DNA of 64,000 nt from Clostridia bacterium (GTDB lineage Bacteria; Bacillota; Clostridia; Oscillospirales; Acutalibacteraceae), in NCBI GenBank assembly GCA_017521425.1, contig JAFXCQ010000008.1, positions 147,167 through 211,166 on the forward strand, written 5' to 3'. Each line of letters starts with the position of its first letter. Within the stretch, counting starts at the first letter, position 1. The translations under genes and the position numbers were made by a program. The notes under the pieces were generated by a model. That model made no database searches. It worked only from the letters and a program-made list of their open reading frames with translations, and had not been told where the DNA came from. Shown in pieces: positions 1 to 8,386 of the stretch.

Positions 1-1
1 A

Positions 2-2146
2 GATTTAGGCACGGTTTGCCCCGTATTCAGAAAGATTTTCTGGGCAGATAAGAAAGTGAGAAAAGCAACTCTTTCTGTCAGTGCTTTAGGTTTTTATGAA
101 GTACATATAAATAATCAGAAAATAGGCAAATTCGTTTTTGCACCAGGTTGGACAAGTTACAGAACTCGTTTACAATACCAGAATTACAATGTTACAAAAT
201 ATCTTGAAGAGTGTAACACAATTGATATTGCAGTGGGTACAGGACGTCGTCGTCACAACAGAAAAGATGAAGAATTACCATTCTTAAAGGCTGACGAAAT
301 TGCGGTAATCGCTGCGTTAACTGTTGAGTACGAAGATGATACCATTGAAGTAATAACAACAGATAAAACATGGGAATGTATGAAGAGCAATATTCTCTAT
401 TCAGATATTTATAATGGTGAAAAAGTTGACTTTACAGTAGAATGTGAAGATAAATTTACTGTAAAAGAAGTGCCACTTGACAAAAGAATTCTTATTGAAA
501 CAGAGGGTGAAGAAACTCGTGAAATGGCGCGTCTTGATGCCGCAGAACTTATTACTACACCAAAAGGTGAAAAAGTAATTGACTTCAAGCAAGAAATTAC
601 TGGCTACGTAGAGTGGGTTGTTCCTGCAAGAAAAGGTGCTACCTTTATGTTACAACACGCTGAATTTTTAGATAAAGATGGTAACTTCTACACAGAAAAT
701 TTAAGAAGTGCGAAGTGTGAAATTGAAGTAACATCAAATGGTGTTGAGCAGATTTATAAACCCCATTTCTCTTTCCAGGGATTCAGATATATTAAACTTA
801 TTGGTTTTAATGATGATGAAATCAAGTTAGAAAACTTTACTGCAGTAGTAGTATTTTCTGATATGAAGCGTACAGGTTTCTTTGCTTGTGGTCACGAGGA
901 TGTGCAACAACTTTATGAAAACATTGTCTGGGGACAAAGAGGTAATTTCCTCGATATTCCTACAGATTGCCCACAGCGAGATGAAAGAATGGGCTGGACA
1001 GGTGACGCACAGGTTTTTGCAAGAACTGCTTCAATTAACTATAATACACAAAAATTCTTCAGAAAATGGTTGCACGACCTTGCCGCTGACCAGGAAGAAA
1101 ATGGCGCGGTAGGTAATGTTGTTCCTGCAGGTTGGTACGGTGGCGGTTCTGCTGCGTGGGGTGATGCTGCAATTATTGTTCCTTACCAGATGTATTTAGC
1201 ATATAATGACACAAAAATTATTGAAGAACAATGGGAGTCAATGACTAATTGGCTTAAATTCATTGAAACAGAATGTTCAGAAAAAGGTCGTTGGGATAAA
1301 GGTGAACACTTTGGCGACTGGCTTTCACTCGATGCAGGTAACGAAGCAACAGGCGGATTTACTGATAAGAATTTAATTGCAACTGCAATGTATGCTTACT
1401 CAACAAGTTTACTTATAAAAATGGGTAAAGTTATAGGTAAAGACGTTTCTTATTATGAAGAATTATATCCTGTAATTGTGGAACAGTACAGAAAGAATTA
1501 TCTTAATACAGGCAAAGTTGAACACGAAACCCAGACTTCAAATGTTTTGGCACTCTACTTTAATCTTACAGACGACAGAGAAAGAGAAGCAAAAAAATTA
1601 GTTAAAGATATTGAAGAATGTGGTCACTTGAAAACAGGTTTTGTCGGTACACCATATCTTCTTCACGTTTTAACTGATATTGGCAGAAACGATTTAGCAT
1701 ATAAACTTTTACTCAAAGATACATTCCCGTCATGGCTTTACTCAGTAAAAATGGGTGCTACTACAATGTGGGAACGTTGGGATGGTATGAAGCCTGACAG
1801 AAGTTTTGCAACACCTGAAATGAATTCATTTAACCACTACGCTTACGGTGCAGTTGGCGACTGGATGTTCAGCACAGTTGCAGGTATCCGCCCGGATGAA
1901 ACCGAACCCGGTTATAAACACATTATTTTTGAACCAAGACCAAATAAAGAATTGGGCTACGCAAAAGCAAGAATTTTAACAAAGAATGGCGAAATCATTT
2001 CTTCCTGGGAATATAAAGGCGAGGGTAACCTCTGCGAATTCTCTTTCACAATCCCGGACGGTAGCCACGCAACACTCTATCTTGATGACGAAGAGTATGA
2101 GTTCGTAAGCGGTACTTATACAACAGAGTTTGAATACAATGCATGA
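2..2146 (+). CDS. Alpha-L-rhamnosidase, GH78 (5' partial)
   Basis: Hydrolyses terminal alpha-L-rhamnose from plant glycans or glycosides. The frame is open to the window edge, and the residues before the first possible GTG (56) still fit the family (PVFRKIF, then KATLSVSALGFYEVHING-like), so the true start lies upstream. An N-terminal beta-domain is followed by the (alpha/alpha)6 catalytic domain. The hallmark DCPQRDERMGW lies at 965-997 and supplies acidic catalytic-site residues; GDAQVF and WGDAAIIVPYQMY follow. The C-terminal GYKHIIFEPRP region is the usual closing beta-sandwich. No signal peptide can be judged because the start is missing. It is followed by a repeat and is not in an operon with the next gene. 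The family call is firm; the substrate is inferred. Confidence 0.93.
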   Translation, partial: DLGTVCPVFRKIFWADKKVRKATLSVSALGFYEVHINNQKIGKFVFAPGWTSYRTRLQYQNYNVTKYLEECNTIDIAVGTGRRRHNRKDEELPFLKADEIAVIAALTVEYEDDTIEVITTDKTWECMKSNILYSDIYNGEKVDFTVECEDKFTVKEVPLDKRILIETEGEETREMARLDAAELITTPKGEKVIDFKQEITGYVEWVVPARKGATFMLQHAEFLDKDGNFYTENLRSAKCEIEVTSNGVEQIYKPHFSFQGFRYIKLIGFNDDEIKLENFTAVVVFSDMKRTGFFACGHEDVQQLYENIVWGQRGNFLDIPTDCPQRDERMGWTGDAQVFARTASINYNTQKFFRKWLHDLAADQEENGAVGNVVPAGWYGGGSAAWGDAAIIVPYQMYLAYNDTKIIEEQWESMTNWLKFIETECSEKGRWDKGEHFGDWLSLDAGNEATGGFTDKNLIATAMYAYSTSLLIKMGKVIGKDVSYYEELYPVIVEQYRKNYLNTGKVEHETQTSNVLALYFNLTDDREREAKKLVKDIEECGHLKTGFVGTPYLLHVLTDIGRNDLAYKLLLKDTFPSWLYSVKMGATTMWERWDGMKPDRSFATPEMNSFNHYAYGAVGDWMFSTVAGIRPDETEPGYKHIIFEPRPNKELGYAKARILTKNGEIISSWEYKGEGNLCEFSFTIPDGSHATLYLDDEEYEFVSGTYTTEFEYNA

Positions 2147-2191
2147 ATGCATTGTATTCAAGATAAGAGATAATAGTGAATAGATAATAAC

Positions 2192-2240
2192 TTCGGAACT
2201 GCGTTGGCAATTATAATTCGTAATGCGTAATTCGGAATTA
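2192..2240. repeat. 49-bp inverted repeat, left copy
   Basis: This stretch is the exact reverse complement of 7320-7368. The two copies bracket the XRE/SPFH/zinc-ribbon cassette. Its halves recur in degraded form at 11741-11784 and 23522-23539, so it belongs to a dispersed intergenic family and is not unique to this cassette. Confidence 0.9.
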
Positions 2241-2276
2241 AATGGGCAAAGCTGATTATAATATTATAAAAATAAA

Positions 2277-2320
2277 AAGTTCTATCATTTTTAGTTTTTG
2301 AAACTTGAATGATAGAACTT
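2277..2320. terminator. Bidirectional hairpin between GH78 and the XRE gene
   Basis: A 13-bp stem (AAGTTCTATCATT at 2277-2289 with its complement at 2308-2320) has T-rich flanks on both strands. It overlaps the stop codon of the minus-strand XRE gene and probably ends that transcript; it could also stop readthrough from the rhamnosidase. Confidence 0.75.
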
Positions 2321-2576
2321 AATTTTTTCCTTCTTCATCGTCACTTAAAAGCCAATCGACTGTCACTTTTAAAATTTTAGCAAGCTCTCGTAATTCATAA
2401 TCTGCAACGAAACGAGTGCCTATTTCTATTCTTGAAATACTGTCTCTTTCAATTATAATTCCTGCAACCTGTAACTTTGCGGCTAAATCGCTCTGTGTGA
2501 GTCTTAATTTACATCTTGCTTCGTGAATTCTGTCACCACAAACATTCTTTTTTCCATTGTAGTCATAAATCTTCAT
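2319..2576 (-). CDS. XRE-family transcriptional regulator
   Basis: An 85-aa protein that is almost entirely a Cro/C1-type helix-turn-helix (about residues 14-75: RIHEARCKLRLTQSDLAAKL, then ISRIEIGTR and a short tail). It has no extra sensor domain. It is divergent from the SPFH operon with a 145-bp spacer that holds an inverted repeat and a direct repeat over a consensus promoter. From this I infer that it represses that operon and probably itself. The inducing signal is unknown. The start is supported by an AAGGTCTTTG stretch upstream, a modest ribosome site. Confidence 0.85.
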   Translation of the reverse strand: MKIYDYNGKKNVCGDRIHEARCKLRLTQSDLAAKLQVAGIIIERDSISRIEIGTRFVADYELRELAKILKVTVDWLLSDDEEGKN

Positions 2577-2618
2577 AACAAAGACCTTCTTTACACAAAC
2601 TTCATCTCACTTTATTTT

Positions 2619-2686
2619 ATGTTAAAGATAAGAAATTATCTTGACTTTAACATATTTTATGCATATAATTGTGTTAAAGATAAGAA
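2619..2686 (+). promoter_or_regulatory. SPFH operon promoter with XRE operators
   Basis: The -35 TTGACT (2641-2646) and -10 TATAAT (2664-2669) are 17 bp apart, a near-consensus housekeeping promoter reading into the SPFH gene. An interrupted palindrome (2619-2653) covers the -35. The word TGTTAAAGATAAGAA occurs twice, at 2620-2634 and 2672-2686; the second copy lies on the predicted start site. The arrangement predicts tight repression by the divergent XRE protein; the binding itself is inference. Confidence 0.75.
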
Positions 2687-2721
2687 TTTTGTCTTTTTTT
2701 GACGAAAAAAGGGGGATTTGT

Positions 2722-3891
2722 ATGAGTATTGCTGAAATTATTAAATATGAAGGCGATAACAGTACATTTATATGGAAGCATCCGTGCGAGGATTTTAACA
2801 CGACCACTCAGTTGATCGTGCACGAAAGTCAGGAAGCTATATTCTTTATGAATGGACAAGCTCTGGACTTGTTTGGTCCCGGACGGCACACACTTGAAAC
2901 TCAAAATATTCCTTTAATAAGAAAGTTTATTAACATTCCGACAGGTGGCAAAACACCATTCCATTGCGAAGTTTATTTTATTAACAAAACTGAGCAAATG
3001 GCTATTAGGTGGGGGACAGATAGTAAGGTTCAATATGTAGAACCTACCTACAAATTTCCATTATATATTGGTGCATCTGGTGAAATGACAATTAGTGTGG
3101 AGGATTCTCGCAAATTGCTTGTAAAACTTGTAGGTACTGAGCGCGTTCTTGATAGAAATCAACTCACTACATTCTTCCGTGCTTTTCTTATGACGAGGGT
3201 TAAAACCTACATTGCACAAGAGATGAAATCAAGTGCTATCAATATTTTTGAAATTGATGAAAGTCTTGAAGTTTTCTCTAAAGGAATTCAGACACGATTA
3301 CTTGGTGATTTTGAGGAATACGGTGTAACACTAAATCGCTTTTTCGTAACTACCATAGTTAAGCCTGATGGTGATCCTCAATATGAAAAATTCAAAGAAC
3401 TGCATTTCAGACAGTATGCAGATATAGCAGAAGCAAAGTTGAAACAGCAAACTGATGTTATCTATGCTCAGACAGAAGCGCAAAAGACAGTCATTGAGTC
3501 GCAAGCCTTGGCTCAAAAACGTGCTACGGAGGGTTACACATACCAACAAGAACGTGGCTTTGACGTAGCCGAACACGCCGCTCAAAATGAGGGCGTTGGT
3601 GAATTCACCAATATGGGAATTGGACTTGGTGTAATGTCTGGTATCGGTGGAACAGTAGGTGGAATGGTTGGCGGTGCTGTAAATAGTGCTTTTGTAGGAA
3701 TTGGAACAGAACCACAAATATCCGCTAACACTTTCTGCGATAACTGCGGAGCCGAGTTAACACCCGGTGCAACTTTTTGCGATGAATGTGGAACACCGCA
3801 ATCCTCACCCGAAGTTTGTAGCAACTGCGGATTTAAGTTTATTAAACCCGGCAAATTCTGTCCGAAATGTGGCAGTAAAAGGGAGGGTTGA
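2722..3891 (+). CDS. SPFH-domain protein with C-terminal double zinc ribbon (YdjI-like)
   Basis: 389 aa. The start at 2722 is preferred over an upstream ATG because GGGGG sits 7 nt before it and the family begins MSIAEIIKYEG. Residues about 25-230 form the SPFH/band-7-like domain, followed by a helical KLKQQTDVIYAQTEAQK stretch and a Gly-rich segment (about 295-325). Two zinc ribbons close the protein, each C-x2-C-x10-C-x2-C. Proteins of this build, such as Bacillus YdjI, oligomerise on membranes under envelope stress and usually partner PspA-type proteins; no PspA gene is present here. First gene of the operon, 3 nt before the next. A membrane-stress or defence scaffold is inferred. Confidence 0.85.
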   Translation: MSIAEIIKYEGDNSTFIWKHPCEDFNTTTQLIVHESQEAIFFMNGQALDLFGPGRHTLETQNIPLIRKFINIPTGGKTPFHCEVYFINKTEQMAIRWGTDSKVQYVEPTYKFPLYIGASGEMTISVEDSRKLLVKLVGTERVLDRNQLTTFFRAFLMTRVKTYIAQEMKSSAINIFEIDESLEVFSKGIQTRLLGDFEEYGVTLNRFFVTTIVKPDGDPQYEKFKELHFRQYADIAEAKLKQQTDVIYAQTEAQKTVIESQALAQKRATEGYTYQQERGFDVAEHAAQNEGVGEFTNMGIGLGVMSGIGGTVGGMVGGAVNSAFVGIGTEPQISANTFCDNCGAELTPGATFCDECGTPQSSPEVCSNCGFKFIKPGKFCPKCGSKREG

Positions 3892-3894
3892 TAA

Positions 3895-4563
3895 ATGAAG
3901 AAAAATAAGGGTATGGCTTATGCCGTATTAGCAATTTCATTTGTACTTTTTAATGTAATTGCTTTTGCAGTTCCAACAGCTAAAACAGCAACGTTTTGGA
4001 TTGTTTATGTATTTACCGCTGTTGCTTTTGCTTTGCAGATCGCTATTTGGAAATTCGCATTTAAAGGTGCAGATACTCTAAAAAGTAAATTTCTTGGAAT
4101 TCCGTTAATCTCTGTTGGAATTATATATTTAATCGTTCAGATTATTGCATTTGCAGTATTTATGGCACTGCCATTAACGGCAGGTTGGATTGCTCTTGTG
4201 GTATGTGCATTGATACTTGGCATTTCGGCAATTTGCTTGATTGGAACGGAAACCGGCAGAGAAGAAGTTAACCGTGTTGAAGAGAAGGTAGAAAAGAAAG
4301 TTTTCTATATCAAAGCACTTCAGGTTGATGTTGAAATGCTGGCAAGTGCTGAAACAGATTCCGATACCAAAGTGGCACTCACAAAACTTGCCGAGAAAAT
4401 TCGTTTTAGCGATCCTATGAGCAATGATTCTCTTGCAGATATTGAATCAGAGATTACTGACAAGGTAAAGGAACTTAAAAGCGCAGTAAATAAAGCGGAA
4501 ATTATTACTATCATTGATTCGCTCATTACAGAGCGAAATAAAAAAACAAAAATTTTAAAATAA
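3895..4563 (+). CDS. Four-TM membrane protein of the SPFH cassette
   Basis: 222 aa. Four hydrophobic helices occupy about residues 8-27, 36-54, 68-92 and 96-118. A cytoplasmic tail of about 100 residues follows that is charged and helical (VEEKVEKK, KLAEKIRFSDP, then a heptad-like KELKSAVNKAEII). I recognise no named family. It begins 3 nt after the SPFH stop and is translated from an AGGG site within that gene's end, so the two are almost certainly co-translated. The likely role is a membrane anchor or partner for the SPFH protein, with the tail contacting it. Function is unknown. Confidence 0.8.
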   Translation: MKKNKGMAYAVLAISFVLFNVIAFAVPTAKTATFWIVYVFTAVAFALQIAIWKFAFKGADTLKSKFLGIPLISVGIIYLIVQIIAFAVFMALPLTAGWIALVVCALILGISAICLIGTETGREEVNRVEEKVEKKVFYIKALQVDVEMLASAETDSDTKVALTKLAEKIRFSDPMSNDSLADIESEITDKVKELKSAVNKAEIITIIDSLITERNKKTKILK

Positions 4564-4578
4564 AAGGAGTAGATAATA

Positions 4579-6036
4579 ATGGCAGCGTTAGTATGTGACC
4601 TTTGCGGGGGTAAATTGGTAATGGGAGCGGGTGGAATCGCCTCTTGTGATAGCTGTGGTATGGAGCATAGTGCAAATAGAATGAAGGAAAAGGTTCAAGA
4701 AATTAAAGGTACGGTCATGGTTGACAATACACATATGATCGATAACTATTTTGAAATGGCTCAAACTGCACGAGATGCAGGGAATAATGCAGAAGCAGAA
4801 TCATATTGTAATAAAATAATTGAAATTGATCCGACAAACTATAAGGCTTGGATATTAAAAGGCAAAGCTGCGGCTTGGCAGAGTACTTTGCAAGATTCAC
4901 GTATTGACGAAGGTGTTAATGCTTTTATTAAAGGAATCAATAATGCTCCAAAAGAGGAAAAAGAAGAACTTATCGAAGAAGCAAAAGAACAAATAAAAAG
5001 TCTTTCTATAGCAATGATTTCTTTGCGTGCAGAGCGTTTTTCAAAATGGCCAGATGAAGCTGAGTCAACGGGATTTATTTCGGATTTAGCTGCAATTTTT
5101 AACACAGTTATTACTTTCTTAACACAAACTGGCGCGCTTATTCCAATTGCTGAAATTATGGCTCCAGTTGCTAATAAAATCAATGACGCTGTTTGTGATG
5201 CGTATAAAAATGTTATATGGCCTGACTATAATGGAGATCCAAACGATTCTGATGACAGAGCTAACAAATATGAATGGCAAAATTTTATAGAGCGAATAGG
5301 ATATTGTACCCAACTTGTTGAAAAAGCAATTTCTATTTGCGACGAAGATGATGAGAGTGACATTCAGCGATATGAGAATTTAATTTTCTTGCATAAAGCG
5401 GCAATTGATTCTTGCTCTTGGGACTATGATTTTACCAGTTGGGGGAAAAGTTGGCACAAAGATTGGTCGCTCACCAATGAGGCAAAGAATGCGCGTCGTA
5501 CTATGATTAACCAATATGAAACCAAAATCAAAGAAATTAAAGCTGCTATAGCTGCTAAAGAGGTAGCTGAAAAAGCAGAAAAAGAGCGTATTGCAAGAGA
5601 GGAAGCTCAAAAAAGATTTGCTGAATATTGGGAAGAGCACGTAACTGAAAAAGTAGCACTCGAATCTGAAAAAGAGGAGCTCAATTCCCAAATAGCTGCT
5701 TTGAATACTTCTTTGAATGATCAATTGGCATCTCTTAATAAAGAAATTGCTGGTATCCCGGGTAAAGCAGAAATTGATAACATAGACGTACGCATCAAAA
5801 AATTGACAGATGAAAAATCATCTCTCGGCATATTCAAAGGTAAGGAGAAAAATGCGCTTCAAGAACAAATTGATAAAGCTAATACCGAGAAAAAGGCTGT
5901 ACAAAGTCGAATGGAGGCAGCAAAGAAAGAAATTGAATCTAAGGTTTCTGTTGTTAAATCTGATTTTCAAAAGAAACTTTCTCCTCTCCAGAGTAGATTT
6001 GATGAAATTTCTAATGAGTTGACAAAACCACGCTAA
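4579..6036 (+). CDS. Zinc-ribbon/TPR/coiled-coil protein
   Basis: 485 aa, with AAAGGAG upstream of the ATG. An N-terminal zinc ribbon uses Cys6, Cys9, Cys23 and Cys26 (CDLC, CDSC). A TPR-like unit follows at about 50-90 (AEAESYCNKIIEIDPTNYKAW). A mixed central region is Trp-rich around 215-310, and a long charged coiled coil runs from about 330 to the end (KEELNSQIAALNTSL and similar). No membrane segment. The Cys positions match exactly those of the proteins at 6164 and 53802. Probably a cytosolic scaffold recruited to the SPFH/membrane complex. No enzyme motif is seen and the function is unknown. Confidence 0.8.
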   Translation: MAALVCDLCGGKLVMGAGGIASCDSCGMEHSANRMKEKVQEIKGTVMVDNTHMIDNYFEMAQTARDAGNNAEAESYCNKIIEIDPTNYKAWILKGKAAAWQSTLQDSRIDEGVNAFIKGINNAPKEEKEELIEEAKEQIKSLSIAMISLRAERFSKWPDEAESTGFISDLAAIFNTVITFLTQTGALIPIAEIMAPVANKINDAVCDAYKNVIWPDYNGDPNDSDDRANKYEWQNFIERIGYCTQLVEKAISICDEDDESDIQRYENLIFLHKAAIDSCSWDYDFTSWGKSWHKDWSLTNEAKNARRTMINQYETKIKEIKAAIAAKEVAEKAEKERIAREEAQKRFAEYWEEHVTEKVALESEKEELNSQIAALNTSLNDQLASLNKEIAGIPGKAEIDNIDVRIKKLTDEKSSLGIFKGKEKNALQEQIDKANTEKKAVQSRMEAAKKEIESKVSVVKSDFQKKLSPLQSRFDEISNELTKPR

Positions 6037-6163
6037 GCGTTTTTACCGTTTTGTATTTTTAAAGAAAATAATCTTGGAAACAAATCAAAAATAAAACAGT
6101 AATAATTACAGTTTTTGATTTGCGAAATTTAAAATATTAAAAATGAAATTGGAGAAATTAGAA

Positions 6164-7258
6164 ATGAAACAATTAACTTGCGAAATGTGCGGTGGCACAG
6201 ACTTAATGAAACAGGATGACTTCTTCGTGTGTCAAGATTGTGGATGTAAGTATTCTACAGAAGCGGCCCAAAAGTTAATGATAGAAGTTGACAACAGCAA
6301 AAAAATGGCTAATCTTTATGAGCGTGCAAGAAAATCTTTGGAAGTAGATGATCTTGAACATGCTGCTGAGTATTATAAACAGATTCTTGATGAAGTTCCT
6401 AATGATTGGGAAGCTTATTTTTATTCGTATCTTGGAGAGATGACATCCTTCACTAATGCACAAGCGGGTTCTGTGGCAGCCAAACTTGGCAATACAATTC
6501 CTTCTGCATATGATATGGCAATAAAAACTGACAAAACAGAAGAAATTCCAGAGAGATTAAAAACTATTACAGCACAAACGGCTGCTCGTCTCGTGGGAAT
6601 CGCTTCTTCAGGAGCTGCTCTGCTTCGTCAATATGAAGGGGGAAACAGTTTTAATCCTGTCGGAAAAGTCAATGCAGATATGTACCAAAGAATGCGTGAT
6701 GTGGCTGGAAATACAATCGCAAACTGTGTTATTGCTTTTAATCCTCTTGAAACTAAAATTGAAGAAATATCTAAAAGTGATTTAAAAATTAGTGAAGGCA
6801 TTATTAAGGAATGTTTGCTTACTATTAGACGTACAAGATATGATATAGCAAATTGGGAGTTTTCACCTACCATTGCAACGAAAGAAAAATTAATTAAGCC
6901 AGAGTTAATCCAAGAGTATGCACAAAAAATCAAGGAACTCGATCCCGAGTTTACAGTTCCCGAACCATCATCACCATCAACATCATCTGGTGGTTGTTAT
7001 GTAGCTACTGCTGTTTATGGTTCATACGATTGCCCACAGGTTTGGACTCTTCGCCGTTATCGTGACTATACTCTCGCAGAAACTTGGCACGGTAGAGCAT
7101 TTATCAAAACATATTATGCAATTAGTCCTACTCTTGTAAAATGGTTTGGCAATACAAACTGGTTTAAAAAGATGTGGAAAGGTACACTTGACCGTATGGT
7201 TACAGAGTTGCAAGAAAAAGGCGTTGAAAACACACCGTATCAAGATAAAAATTGGTAA
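6164..7258 (+). CDS. Zinc-ribbon protein with C-terminal CFI-box domain
   Basis: 364 aa. The ATG at 6164 is chosen because GGAG lies 9 nt before it, and this puts the ribbon cysteines at 6, 9, 23 and 26 as in the preceding gene; an ATG at 6143 lacks a ribosome site. A TPR-like segment (about 45-90, AAEYYKQILDEVPNDWEAY) and a helical middle follow. After a Ser/Pro linker, a C-terminal box starts CYVATAVYGS and continues LRRYRDYTL, HGRAFIKTYYAISP. This matches the domain named CFI-box-CTERM, whose function is unknown. The 107-nt gap after the upstream gene shows no terminator, so it is likely in the same operon. It ends at a strong terminator. Confidence 0.82.
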   Translation: MKQLTCEMCGGTDLMKQDDFFVCQDCGCKYSTEAAQKLMIEVDNSKKMANLYERARKSLEVDDLEHAAEYYKQILDEVPNDWEAYFYSYLGEMTSFTNAQAGSVAAKLGNTIPSAYDMAIKTDKTEEIPERLKTITAQTAARLVGIASSGAALLRQYEGGNSFNPVGKVNADMYQRMRDVAGNTIANCVIAFNPLETKIEEISKSDLKISEGIIKECLLTIRRTRYDIANWEFSPTIATKEKLIKPELIQEYAQKIKELDPEFTVPEPSSPSTSSGGCYVATAVYGSYDCPQVWTLRRYRDYTLAETWHGRAFIKTYYAISPTLVKWFGNTNWFKKMWKGTLDRMVTELQEKGVENTPYQDKNW

Positions 7259-7273
7259 GAATAATACAAAATA

Positions 7274-7311
7274 CCCGATAGCAGTTAAAAACTACTATCG
7301 GGTTGTTTTTT
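7274..7311 (+). terminator. Terminator of the SPFH operon
   Basis: CCCGATAG at 7274 pairs with CTATCGGG at 7295-7302, followed by a T-rich run (TTGTTTTTT). It closes the cassette just inside the right-hand inverted repeat. Confidence 0.88.
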
Positions 7312-7319
7312 ACATACAA

Positions 7320-7368
7320 TAATTCCGAATTACGCATTACGAATTATAATTGCCAACGCAGTTCCGAA
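7320..7368. repeat. 49-bp inverted repeat, right copy
   Basis: Exact reverse complement of 2192-2240. It lies directly after the SPFH operon terminator and before the fba terminator, so it is wholly intergenic. Confidence 0.9.
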
Positions 7369-7403
7369 ACTTTTCGCTCTTCACTCTTACCTCTTCACCA
7401 ACA

Positions 7404-7432
7404 AAAAAGCACCCTGCTTTCGCAGAGTGCTT
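7404..7432 (-). terminator. fba terminator
   Basis: Read on the minus strand, AGCACTCTGC and GCAGGGTGCT form a stem around a GAAA tetraloop, followed by TTTTTT. It sits 13 bases past the aldolase stop. Confidence 0.85.
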
Positions 7433-7444
7433 TCATTGTTATAC

Positions 7445-8311
7445 TTAAGCTTTATCCTTTGAACCGAAGAGTTCGATTTTTTCACGAACTGTTGCTTTGA
7501 TTGCTTCTGAACCAGGAGCAAGGAGCTTTCTTGGGTCAAAGCCTTTACCCTGAAGGTCTTTACCTTCTTCAATGTATTTTCTTGTAGCTTCCTGGAAAGC
7601 AAGCTGACATTCTGTGTTAACATTGATTTTTGAAACGCCGAGGTTGATAGCTTTCTGAATCATTTCAGCAGGAATACCTGTACCGCCGTGAAGAACGAGA
7701 GGCATTGTGCCTGTTTTTTCCTGAACTGCTGCAAGAGTTTCAAATGAAAGACCTGCCCAGTTTTCTGGGTATTTACCGTGGATATTACCGATACCAGCAG
7801 CGAGCATTGTAACACCTAAATCTGCAATCATTTTGCATTCGTTAGGGTCTGCACATTCACCAGCACCAACAACGCCGTCTTCTTCACCACCGATTGAACC
7901 AACTTCTGCTTCAATTGAAAGACCTTTTTCTTCGCAGATAGCAACTAACTCTTTAGTTTTTGCAATGTTTTCGTCGATTGGGTAGTGAGAACCATCAAAC
8001 ATAATTGATGAGAAGCCTGCTTCGATGCAAGCTTTTGCACCTTCGTATGAACCGTGGTCAAGGTGAAGAGCAACAGGAACAGTAATTCCTAATTCTTCAA
8101 TCATACCGTTAACCATACCAACAACTGTTTTGTAGCCGCACATATATTTACCTGCACCCTCAGAAACACCGAGAATAACAGGAGAATTCATTTCCTGTGC
8201 AGTAAGGAGAATAGATTTTGTCCATTCAAGGTTGTTGATGTTGAACTGACCAACTGCATAGTGACCAGCCTTTGCTTTTGTAAGCATTTCTTTTGCATTT
8301 ACTAATGGCAT
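7445..8311 (-). CDS. fba: Class II fructose-bisphosphate aldolase
   Basis: Zn-dependent cleavage of fructose-1,6-bisphosphate to DHAP and glyceraldehyde-3-phosphate in glycolysis, and the reverse in gluconeogenesis. 288 aa, normal family length. The start at 8311 (MPLVNAKEML) has GGAG 8 nt upstream; an in-frame ATG three codons earlier does not. Seen: HLDHGS (metal-binding His and catalytic Asp), the SIMFDGSHYP and EAEVGSIGGEEDG loops, and LVLHGGTGIP and KINVNTECQLA for substrate and metal binding. Downstream of the dCMP deaminase on the same strand, 75 nt apart; an independent promoter is not obvious. Confidence 0.97.
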   Translation of the reverse strand: MPLVNAKEMLTKAKAGHYAVGQFNINNLEWTKSILLTAQEMNSPVILGVSEGAGKYMCGYKTVVGMVNGMIEELGITVPVALHLDHGSYEGAKACIEAGFSSIMFDGSHYPIDENIAKTKELVAICEEKGLSIEAEVGSIGGEEDGVVGAGECADPNECKMIADLGVTMLAAGIGNIHGKYPENWAGLSFETLAAVQEKTGTMPLVLHGGTGIPAEMIQKAINLGVSKINVNTECQLAFQEATRKYIEEGKDLQGKGFDPRKLLAPGSEAIKATVREKIELFGSKDKA

Positions 8312-8386
8312 TTTTAACACTCCAATTTTAAAATATTTGTTATTATATGTAATCGCAAAGCGATATTATATACCAGGGACTAGTGG

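Noticed and set aside
2192..7368. Transposon ends for the 49-bp repeat pair
   Set aside because: No transposase or integrase lies between them, no target duplication is evident, and partial copies occur elsewhere, so I report only an inverted-repeat-bounded cassette.
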